A stretch of 64,000 bases of DNA. Origin: Gammaproteobacteria bacterium. Lineage in GTDB: Bacteria > Pseudomonadota > Gammaproteobacteria > DSM-16500. The stretch spans positions 1-64,000 of the forward strand of contig JAJPGW010000006.1 in NCBI GenBank assembly GCA_021325575.1. Direction: 5' to 3'. The notes below the pieces were generated by a model. It was not told the origin of the DNA. It made no database searches and was given only the letters and a program-made list of their open reading frames with translations. Positions 45,885-52,323 of this stretch are shown here, one piece after another (within the stretch, counting starts at the first letter, position 1; each line of letters opens with the position of its first letter). A program made the translations under genes and the position numbers.

Positions 45885-45907
45885 CTCCGGGAGTTGAACC
45901 CCCGGAG
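45885..45907 (-). terminator. Hairpin after second lanthipeptide precursor, before lanM
   Basis: CTCCGGG-N9-CCCGGAG, 7 bp, lies between the second precursor stop (45914) and lanM. No T-run follows, so it is more likely a partial terminator or RNA-stabilising structure that lowers lanM expression relative to precursor, as seen in many lanthipeptide operons. Confidence 0.6.
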
Positions 45908-45913
45908 CGTTGC

Positions 45914-46051
45914 TTAGCAATCAGAAAAGCTGTGGCAACCAAAAGAAGGACAGCCTGTAAATGTAATAGCTGTACTTGGATCTTCTTTTGGCATTTCAAT
46001 TCCACCGATGGTGGCCATTAAGTTTTCATCAAATATATGTTCAAAAGACAT
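45914..46051 (-). CDS. Lanthipeptide precursor peptide (second in tandem)
   Basis: 45 residues. Leader begins MSFEHIFDENLMATIGGIEM and continues PKEDP; the C-terminal core is STAITFTGCPSFGCHSFSDC, with three Cys, four Ser and three Thr. The leader is nearly identical to the peptide encoded at 46106-46243, and the core keeps the TxxGC, (S/T)FGC and SxxxC/SxxC pattern. Each Cys has a Ser or Thr three or four residues before it, so three (methyl)lanthionine rings are possible. GGAGAAAAACC precedes the ATG. Confidence 0.92.
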   Translation of the reverse strand: MSFEHIFDENLMATIGGIEMPKEDPSTAITFTGCPSFGCHSFSDC

Positions 46052-46076
46052 GGTTTTTCTCCCCAAAATTAGTATC

Positions 46077-46097
46077 TCCGGGAGGCTGGCTCCCGGA
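46077..46097 (-). terminator. Hairpin after first lanthipeptide precursor
   Basis: TCCGGGAG-N5-CTCCCGGA, 8 bp with a 5-nt loop, lies between the two precursor genes. It is close in sequence to the hairpin at 45885, as if duplicated with the precursor gene. It is followed on the minus strand by no T-run, which suggests processing or attenuation. Confidence 0.6.
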
Positions 46098-46105
46098 TGG
46101 TTTAT

Positions 46106-46243
46106 TTAGCAATCAATCGACATGCAACCAAAAGTATGGCAGCCGCCCATTGTCCAAGCTGCGGTAAGGCCTTCTTTTGGCATTTCAATTGTGCCGATGG
46201 TTGTTGCTATTAAGTTTTCATCAAATGTATGTTCGAACGACAT
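46106..46243 (-). CDS. Lanthipeptide precursor peptide (first in tandem)
   Basis: 45 residues. Leader begins MSFEHTFDENLIATTIGTIE and continues MPKEGL; the C-terminal core is TAAWTMGGCHTFGCMSIDC with three Cys. The leader keeps FEHxFDENLxAT and IEMPKE of its neighbour, but the GG of IGG is IGT here, so a shared GG protease site is unlikely. It is the first gene of the operon, 62 bp upstream of its paralogue. GAGGAAAAAAAC precedes the ATG. Confidence 0.92.
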   Translation of the reverse strand: MSFEHTFDENLIATTIGTIEMPKEGLTAAWTMGGCHTFGCMSIDC

Positions 46244-46378
46244 GTTTTTTTCCTCAAAAATTGATTGTAAGTAAATAGATTGAAATAAAATTGTAAAATA
46301 ATAATGATGCGGCCGTTAAGGCCACCAGACTAGAAGGACGTTGATTAAATATACTGGGTTAATTGATTTCATACTTCT

Positions 46379-46666
46379 TTATACTCTCATTAAATTCTTC
46401 AACATTTTTATAAACTTTGGATCTAGTCGCTTTAATTCGTTCGACCCGCGCGTAATTTTCGCGATGCTCACGTTTAAATCCTTGGCGATTTGCCGTTGGG
46501 TTTTTTTATTTTCCAGTAATTCCTTGATTATCAGATAGCGCAGGCCTAAATTGGCTTTTTCCTCTGGGGTGAAAAAGAGATCGAATAGGAATTTTAATTC
46601 TTTCTGATCTCGTTCTGTTACACAGAGTTCGATAAATTTTTCAAAGCCTTTTTGCGGGATTTCCAT
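46379..46666 (-). CDS. trpR: TrpR-family repressor
   Basis: 95 residues. The TrpR core is FTPEEKANLGLRYLIIKELL followed by the reader helices QRQIAKDLNVSIAKITRGSNELKR, closely matching E. coli TrpR. The frame opens at 46750, but ATG 46666 with AAGGA just before it gives the proper N-terminus. A sigma-70 promoter is at 46689-46717. No trp biosynthesis genes are in this window, so its regulon is elsewhere. Confidence 0.9.
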   Translation of the reverse strand: MEIPQKGFEKFIELCVTERDQKELKFLFDLFFTPEEKANLGLRYLIIKELLENKKTQRQIAKDLNVSIAKITRGSNELKRLDPKFIKMLKNLMRV

Positions 46667-46688
46667 AAGGGTCCTTTGTATCTGTGTA

Positions 46689-46717
46689 ATGATACGGAAG
46701 TACAAGATGCTTGTCAA
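46689..46717 (-). promoter_or_regulatory. Sigma-70 promoter of trpR
   Basis: On the minus strand TTGACA (46717-46712) and TATCAT (46694-46689) are 17 bp apart, a near-consensus promoter with the start about 16 bp before the trpR ATG. Confidence 0.75.
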
Positions 46718-46766
46718 CTCTTTTCTGGGATCTCTAGTCATTTTCGGCATTATTTGCTATACTATA

Positions 46767-46781
46767 ACTAGTCTGACTAGT
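46767..46781 (+). promoter_or_regulatory. ACTAGT-CTG-ACTAGT site before the phd antitoxin gene
   Basis: Two ACTAGT hexamers separated by 3 bp lie just downstream of a TATACT -10 (46758-46763), 16 bp before the antitoxin ATG. This is most simply the Phd operator. It also resembles the TrpR operator (ACTAGT pairs, 2-bp spacer) with one extra base, and trpR is the divergent neighbour. Confidence 0.5.
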
Positions 46782-46796
46782 CCTAAGGAGATTTTT

Positions 46797-47054
46797 ATGA
46801 ATACATGGCAATTACAAGAAGCTAAAGCCAAACTAAGTGATTTAGTTCAAAAAGCCCTATCTCAGGGGCCGCAGGAAATTACGTTGCGGGGTGAGCCTGC
46901 TGTGGTTGTTATTTCAAAGTCAGAGTTCGATCAGTTATCCGGAAAAAAAGATACTCCCTCTTTTGTCCAATTTATGCAGCAATCGCCTTTAGCAGGAAGT
47001 AAGTTAACTATCAAACGTGATCGATCTACTGCACGAGATGTTGATTTGGAATAA
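46797..47054 (+). CDS. Phd/YefM-family antitoxin
   Basis: 85 residues with MNTWQLQEAKAKLSDLVQKA and QEITLRGEPAVVVISKSEFD, the Phd/YefM DNA-binding fold. The C-terminus (DRSTARDVDLE) is acidic and wraps the toxin. ATG 46797 is preceded by AAGGAG; the longer frame from 46689 would run through the operator. Next is a PIN toxin 4 bp away. Confidence 0.92.
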   Translation: MNTWQLQEAKAKLSDLVQKALSQGPQEITLRGEPAVVVISKSEFDQLSGKKDTPSFVQFMQQSPLAGSKLTIKRDRSTARDVDLE

Positions 47055-47058
47055 GAAT

Positions 47059-47472
47059 ATGAGTTATTTATTAGATACCAATGTACTCTCAGAGTTTGCT
47101 AGAACACAACCGAATAAAAATGTCCTAGCGTGGCTTGAGGCTGTACCAGAAGAAGCGCTTTTTTTAAGTGTTCTGTCTATTGGTGAAATCAGGAAAGGAA
47201 TAGAGAACTTAACTGACAAGACTCGCAAGGAAAAATTGCGATTATGGTTAGAACATAATCTAACAAATCGGTTTAAAGGCAGAATTCTTACCATTGATAG
47301 GCATATTGCTGAACGATGGGGAGAATTGTTGGGAAAATCTAAACGGCCATTGCCAGCTATAGATAGCTTGCTTGCAGCAACAGCGCTACATCACGAACTT
47401 AGGCTAGTGACAAGAAACATGAAAGATTTTCAAGACATAGATATTGAACTAATAAATCCCTGGAGATCATAG
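47059..47472 (+). CDS. PIN-domain toxin (FitB/VapC type)
   Basis: 137 residues. SYLLDTNVLSEFARTQPN, SVLSIGEIRKGIE and LPAIDSLLAATALHHELRLVTRN hold the acidic residues (D and E) of the PIN active site in FitB-like form. Ribonuclease toxin partnered with the upstream Phd antitoxin. ATG 47059 is chosen over the longer frame from 47017. Confidence 0.92.
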   Translation: MSYLLDTNVLSEFARTQPNKNVLAWLEAVPEEALFLSVLSIGEIRKGIENLTDKTRKEKLRLWLEHNLTNRFKGRILTIDRHIAERWGELLGKSKRPLPAIDSLLAATALHHELRLVTRNMKDFQDIDIELINPWRS

Positions 47473-47545
47473 CCAAATAAATCATTACTGCGCGCATTTG
47501 GGCGGAGCGTCGAATTAGCGCTTTTTGATTTAGAATGCCTTGTCT

Positions 47546-47575
47546 ATTGTAGCAAATTAAGCTACAATTGTAGCT
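47546..47575 (+). promoter_or_regulatory. Triple half-site operator before the MNT/HEPN module
   Basis: ATTGTAGC (47546-47553), GCTACAAT (47561-47568) and ATTGTAGC (47567-47574) occur in succession. The last two form the perfect palindrome AGCTACAATTGTAGCT. It lies 34 bp before the start of the winged-helix nucleotidyltransferase, which probably binds here. Confidence 0.65.
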
Positions 47576-47608
47576 AATTAGACTTCGTTTATTTTCTATA
47601 AATATCAT

Positions 47609-48184
47609 ATGATTACATCATTTTTGTTTTCAAATTATCGTCAGCGGGTATTAGGATTGCTATTATTGCATCCTACCATTCGTTATCATGTTCGTGAAAT
47701 TGCTCGACTAACAAATACTGAGGCAGGTACTCTCCATAAAGAGCTTTCGAGACTCGCAAAATATCATGTATTATTACGTGAAGTGAGTGGCCGTCAGGTT
47801 TATTATCAAGCGAATCGTGATTATCTTATTTTTGACGAATTAGTTAGTATCTTGCGAAAAACTTCAGGATTTGTAGATGTTCTTGCCAATGCTTTAAGTG
47901 CGATAGAAAAAAATGTTGAAGCCGCATTTGTTTTTGGATCTATGGCGAGCGGCGATGAGAATCCTAATAGTGATGTCGATTTACTAATTATAGGAAAAAT
48001 CGCCTATGCCGATTCTGTAAAAGCACTTTATCCAGCGCAAAATATTTTAGGTAGAGAAATTAATCCAAAAGTTTATCAAAGATCCGAATGGCAAAAATTA
48101 TTAAAAGAAAAAAGTGGTTTTGTGAAAGATATCTTAAATAAACCAAAAATTTTTATAAAAGGAAGTATTGATGACATTAAATAA
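47609..48184 (+). CDS. Winged-helix MNT nucleotidyltransferase antitoxin
   Basis: 191 residues. Residues 1-85 form a winged helix (RYHVREIARLTNTEAGTLHK). The C-terminal half is a minimal nucleotidyltransferase with GSMASGDENPNSDVDLLIIG, the GS-x9-DxD site. MNT antitoxins silence HEPN toxins by adding AMP groups. It ends inside the HEPN gene. Confidence 0.9.
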   Translation: MITSFLFSNYRQRVLGLLLLHPTIRYHVREIARLTNTEAGTLHKELSRLAKYHVLLREVSGRQVYYQANRDYLIFDELVSILRKTSGFVDVLANALSAIEKNVEAAFVFGSMASGDENPNSDVDLLIIGKIAYADSVKALYPAQNILGREINPKVYQRSEWQKLLKEKSGFVKDILNKPKIFIKGSIDDIK

Positions 48185-48611
48185 TTTAGTTGGAAAAACC
48201 ATTGAAAAAATTGATATTAATTATGACACAATAAAACGATTAATGAATGCTGCGGAAAGAAATATTATAGATTCAAAAATTAAATCATTAAGCGCAGAAA
48301 ATCGTTTTGATGTGGCATATAAGGCTATTATGCAAATTGCCAATGCTGCTTTACAAGCAAAAGGCTACAGAACTCTGACAAGCAAACCTGGTCATCATCA
48401 AACCATGCTTCAATCATTGGTGAAAACAATGGAGATTGATAACGATACAGTTATTTTATTAGATGCTATGCGTAAGCAAAGAAATGTTGCTGATTATTCC
48501 GGCGACATTATTCCAGAAAGTTCTGTAAAAGATTGTATTGCTGAAGCCGATAAATTATTACATCGATTCAAGCTTGTTATTACCGACTTATTTGAAATTG
48601 CAGCAAGCTGA
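48171..48611 (+). CDS. HEPN-domain toxin
   Basis: 146 residues, helical. The motif MRKQRNVADYSG fits the HEPN RNase pattern (R-x4-6-H/Y-like, here RNVADY with Tyr in place of the usual His). The family is a ribonuclease toxin when paired with MNT. ATG 48171 overlaps the MNT gene by 14 bp and follows GGAAG. Start at TTG 48168 is less likely. Confidence 0.85.
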   Translation: MTLNNLVGKTIEKIDINYDTIKRLMNAAERNIIDSKIKSLSAENRFDVAYKAIMQIANAALQAKGYRTLTSKPGHHQTMLQSLVKTMEIDNDTVILLDAMRKQRNVADYSGDIIPESSVKDCIAEADKLLHRFKLVITDLFEIAAS

Positions 48612-48650
48612 AAGCAATGGGACGGAATTAGATCAAAGCTTAGTGCTAAT

Positions 48651-49961
48651 TTAAGCTTTAATGCTTCCAGCGCTGAATTTTATTCCCTTTGCACGCTCTG
48701 TTCCTTCAGCTTCGGGTTCAATTTCGAGATCTTCATGTCGAGCAACTTCAGGCTCATCATATCGAGCCATTAAAAATTGATTATCATTTCCTCGATTTCG
48801 CACAAAAATCGTATCGTATAACAAGGTTGGAGTGCAAGCTTTTGGTTTTTGTGCGGATGAAAATTCAGTTCCTGTTTCAGATTTGCTGTCTTCACACATC
48901 AAGAAACTTTTATCTTCTTCCAATACAAAAAAAGAATCGCGGGTTCCGGTGACTGGATCTGATGCTTTCACTTCCTGTTTGAATTCTTGTTTCTCTGCTT
49001 TTTTGAGCTGAAGACCTGGATAAAGATATTGAGTTAGCGCCAAATTATCGTTTGCCGTGGCTAATGCTTCAAAGAGATTTCGTTCAAATTCGCTTGGAGC
49101 CGGACGCAATGCGTTTTTTTGAAATTTTTCCCAAATGGATTTTGCGAATTCGAATATTTCCTTGTATTGATCATAGACTCGATTATATTCATTATATTTT
49201 ATATTGAACGCCGCGTTTAATTTCTCAATTAATTGTTGCAAATTTTTTGTGAGGTTAAATAATTTTTTTGTTGTACGACCATCTGGTGGTAAAGGACAAG
49301 ATGCTACGTTATTGCCAGAACAATCGGGTGGAATATGCTGCGCAATAAAATAAAGAATCGAGCAAATTCGGTTATAATATAACTGATCTAACTCCTTTAT
49401 TTTGCTCCATTTGAAATGGGCAAATAATTTTTCCTGGCCTATTTCAAATAAATCAATATTTCCCCAATTTATATAAAATGTGAGTAATCGCGTTAATTTA
49501 GCTACGTGCGGATCCGCGCAGGCAGAAAAGATGGCGCGTCGATTTTGTTGGATATATCTTGTTGCATCCTCTCTGTAATATTGGCGAAGAAAATCGAAAC
49601 AAGGGAATACCCATTGACCTTCCTGAAATTCACGCCATTGGTCTTTTTTAGCTATTCTTTTAAAGATATTTAATAAAATAGGAACGGGATTAATTGCAAA
49701 TTTTTTACAAATGGTCTCTAAATCGGCCAATTCCAGTTGGTCTGGGTAGGGTTCGGCTAGGATCCATTTTCCTATAGGATTTAGTTTCTCGTGACGTACA
49801 GGGTTTGCCGCCTGCCAAGCCAATTCTTCTAAACTATATTGAAAAGCTGATCTTGCACGCTGTTCTTCTTCGGGCGTGACAACATCCTTTGGATCATTGC
49901 GATTTATTTTTACCGCGAGCTGATGTAAAAAATCGGCTTGGTGACGCATGGTGCTGAACAT
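48651..49961 (-). CDS. INPVPILLN-family protein 1, unknown function
   Basis: 436 residues, predicted helical. The N-terminal unit has FLHQLAVKINRN, then VTPEEEQRARSAF and the signature INPVPILLN at 90-98. The C-terminal part has FERNLFEALATANDNLALTQ followed by YLYPGLQ, then an acidic tail. Paralogues lie upstream at 49974, 51002 and 55752, all on this strand. No signal peptide, membrane helix or catalytic motif is seen. A family of secreted effectors is possible but unproven. Confidence 0.8.
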   Translation of the reverse strand: MFSTMRHQADFLHQLAVKINRNDPKDVVTPEEEQRARSAFQYSLEELAWQAANPVRHEKLNPIGKWILAEPYPDQLELADLETICKKFAINPVPILLNIFKRIAKKDQWREFQEGQWVFPCFDFLRQYYREDATRYIQQNRRAIFSACADPHVAKLTRLLTFYINWGNIDLFEIGQEKLFAHFKWSKIKELDQLYYNRICSILYFIAQHIPPDCSGNNVASCPLPPDGRTTKKLFNLTKNLQQLIEKLNAAFNIKYNEYNRVYDQYKEIFEFAKSIWEKFQKNALRPAPSEFERNLFEALATANDNLALTQYLYPGLQLKKAEKQEFKQEVKASDPVTGTRDSFFVLEEDKSFLMCEDSKSETGTEFSSAQKPKACTPTLLYDTIFVRNRGNDNQFLMARYDEPEVARHEDLEIEPEAEGTERAKGIKFSAGSIKA

Positions 49962-49973
49962 AGAAATACATCC

Positions 49974-50939
49974 TCACGCTTGGTTGCTTGATCCGTTCGG
50001 GTTAAAACGAGTTTTGCTTGGTTCAATCGCACTACTTTTAGGAAACTGGACTTCTGAAACTTTTAAATCAGGAGCGGGTGTACCTAAAAACAAATCATCT
50101 GATTTAGATCGTCCGCGTCTAAAAAGACAAAAGTCTCCTGGCATCAGATTTCTTTGAAATGTTGGCTCTGGTGGCATTTCCGCTGAAAAATTTTCTTTAA
50201 GGAAATTGTTAATAAAACTCCAGTCAGGACTCTGTTGAACATCTTTGTTTATTAAAATAGGAACAGGATTAATACCTAAGACTTTACATAAAAATGCAAT
50301 TCTTTTACTGTCGTCAAAAAATGACTGGTTTTGTTCTTGCAATAGAACAAATAAATTTTCTATTAGAAATTGCTTCATTTTTTCTATTTCGGGCATTAGC
50401 ATTGCATGCTTGTTTCTAATTTTTTCTAAATAAAACAATACTCGTTCGTGGTTGGTGAGAGCAGTTTCATCGATGGATGAGCTTTTCGCTTCGGGTTGCG
50501 GAGTGGTTAAATCTAAGCGCGAAGTAGAAATAGTCGGAGTTGGGGATGGTTCGAGCGCTTTCTCTGGTGCTGCCGTAGCTTTTGGCGAATCTTTTAGTTC
50601 AGCTGCAGCCTGAGGTACTTCTTCTTTAATATCAAAAAATTTTAATAGATTTTTTAATTCAAGGACCGTTAGTTCTGTTTGTTTCTTCCATGTTTTTTTC
50701 ATTTGCCTCCCGCCATTAGGAGTTCGATGCATTTGTCTGCCGAAACTAATGGGAGTTGCTAACGATCTGAGTGATTCGAGATTGATTGTTAGATAGGCTC
50801 TTGCTGTTGCATTTTGTTCGGCTGTGACAGAGCCCATTCCCTTCTCATATATTTGCTCCATTAAATTATGTAAAAACGTTGCTTGGTCTATTTCAAAGGT
50901 AGCGCTTGCTATTTCAGCATCAGTTAGTTTGGGCAGCAT
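49974..50939 (-). CDS. INPVPILLN-family protein 2, shortened
   Basis: 321 residues. The N-terminus MLPKLTDAEIASAT is shared with the gene at 51002. The INPVPILIN signature is at 223-231, with FLCKVLG before it, and the C-terminus has LFLGTPAPDLKV, the shared tail. The helical middle region that the paralogues have after the signature is missing, and a Pro/Thr-rich linker (115-155) is added. This may be a deletion derivative. ATG follows CGAGAAAATCT. Confidence 0.78.
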   Translation of the reverse strand: MLPKLTDAEIASATFEIDQATFLHNLMEQIYEKGMGSVTAEQNATARAYLTINLESLRSLATPISFGRQMHRTPNGGRQMKKTWKKQTELTVLELKNLLKFFDIKEEVPQAAAELKDSPKATAAPEKALEPSPTPTISTSRLDLTTPQPEAKSSSIDETALTNHERVLFYLEKIRNKHAMLMPEIEKMKQFLIENLFVLLQEQNQSFFDDSKRIAFLCKVLGINPVPILINKDVQQSPDWSFINNFLKENFSAEMPPEPTFQRNLMPGDFCLFRRGRSKSDDLFLGTPAPDLKVSEVQFPKSSAIEPSKTRFNPNGSSNQA

Positions 50940-51001
50940 AGATTTTCTCGTATATTACAATTATTGGTTGATTACTATATATCATTCGTTATTTTGCAGT
51001 G

Positions 51002-52273
51002 CTACATTTCTAAGATTGTGCGTCTTTTTGGGCCTTTATCGGAATGCTTTTCTTTGACAAATATTTCGGGTGTTCCTAAAAAACTATCATCGGGCGCAAA
51101 AAGACATGGCGCAAAACCCTGAACAAAACGTGTTACGGTCACTTCTTTTTGTTCGGCGGGAGCAGCTTTGGTTTCTGCTTGCACGGGGGGTCTAAGGCAA
51201 GGATATAAATGCTGCGTCAGCGGCAATTTATCATTTACATTGATTAACGCTGCGCAAAAATCAATTTCAAAAGGATCGGCTTTCGATGGGGGAATTTGAT
51301 GGAATTGTTTTGCTAATAAGATAACCTCGCGATATTTTTGATACACACTTCTTTTATCCTCTTCATCTTTTGCGACTAAGATAAGGTTAAGTTTATCGAG
51401 TAGGTTTTTGAATGCGGGTGAAAATCCATAAACTATGTTTTCAATTTTGTCTCCATAAAATTCTTTTGGCTTGTTATTTTTGACAAAGGCTAAAATGGCG
51501 CGAATTCGTTCCAGATAGATCTTGTCTAGCTCCTTGTGATCTCCTTGGACATCTAATCCACATTCGAGCGGATCAATTTTAAAGTGAGCTATGATAATGC
51601 CTAAATAGGGATTTACTTTAATCCGCACGTCATATGCATTATATGAATAATAAATCACTGTAGAAATGCTTAAAGATTGCTTTAATAGGTCAAAAATCTT
51701 ACGGCGATTTTGTTGGAAAAATTGGATCATTTCTTCTTTAAAATGGTCAAAGACAAAATTAAAAGTTTGATGATTAAAGCGTTCGTCTTTTACACCCTCT
51801 TCATTTATATCATAGAGGTAAACTGTATCTTTAAGACCAGCAACGAATAACGCATCTAAGTTTTGTTCGTTTAATAAAATAGGAGCAGGATTGATTTGCA
51901 ATAACTCTTTACATATAAAAACTAAATCTGCTGTTTCTAATTTTTTATTAATTGTTAGTAAATAAGGGTCGGTATTTGGGTTTCTTCCTAGTCTAAGATC
52001 CATGCGGGCTTGTATACGATCTTGTTCTTTTCTTTTTTTTATTTGATCAAGATGCTCGGCTAAATGATGTTGGATAAAAAATTCTGCTTTGGCTCTTTTT
52101 TCAGGAGTTAATGGAATTTTATGCACCTTATTTTCTGCCACGATAGAAAGAAAAAACTTGGCTTGTTCTTCGAGGGGGCATTCTTGCCATTCTTGGGGCA
52201 CATCCTTTTTCTGTTCCGCAGCACATGGTAATGCAGCACATGCTATTTCAGCATCAGTTAGTTTAGGCAGCAT
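51002..52273 (-). CDS. INPVPILLN-family protein 3, unknown function
   Basis: 423 residues. N-terminus MLPKLTDAEIACAALP, then LTPEKRAKAEFFIQHHL and INPAPILLN (127-135). The middle is long and helical (NRRKIFDLLKQ, ERIRAILAFVKNNKP), and FEIDFCAALINVNDKLPLTQ followed by HLYPCLR matches protein 1 and protein 5. Ends with DSFLGTPEIFV. The ATG follows GGAGAAAATTT. Confidence 0.8.
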   Translation of the reverse strand: MLPKLTDAEIACAALPCAAEQKKDVPQEWQECPLEEQAKFFLSIVAENKVHKIPLTPEKRAKAEFFIQHHLAEHLDQIKKRKEQDRIQARMDLRLGRNPNTDPYLLTINKKLETADLVFICKELLQINPAPILLNEQNLDALFVAGLKDTVYLYDINEEGVKDERFNHQTFNFVFDHFKEEMIQFFQQNRRKIFDLLKQSLSISTVIYYSYNAYDVRIKVNPYLGIIIAHFKIDPLECGLDVQGDHKELDKIYLERIRAILAFVKNNKPKEFYGDKIENIVYGFSPAFKNLLDKLNLILVAKDEEDKRSVYQKYREVILLAKQFHQIPPSKADPFEIDFCAALINVNDKLPLTQHLYPCLRPPVQAETKAAPAEQKEVTVTRFVQGFAPCLFAPDDSFLGTPEIFVKEKHSDKGPKRRTILEM

Positions 52274-52323
52274 AAATTTTCTCCAAAATCATAATGGCGG
52301 TTGATGGGGTGAAAGCAATGAGA

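Noticed and set aside
45880-45912. tRNA-like T-arm (GGGGGTTCAACTCCC on the minus strand)
   Set aside because: No acceptor, D or anticodon arms could be folded around it; it is better explained as the hairpin after the precursor gene.
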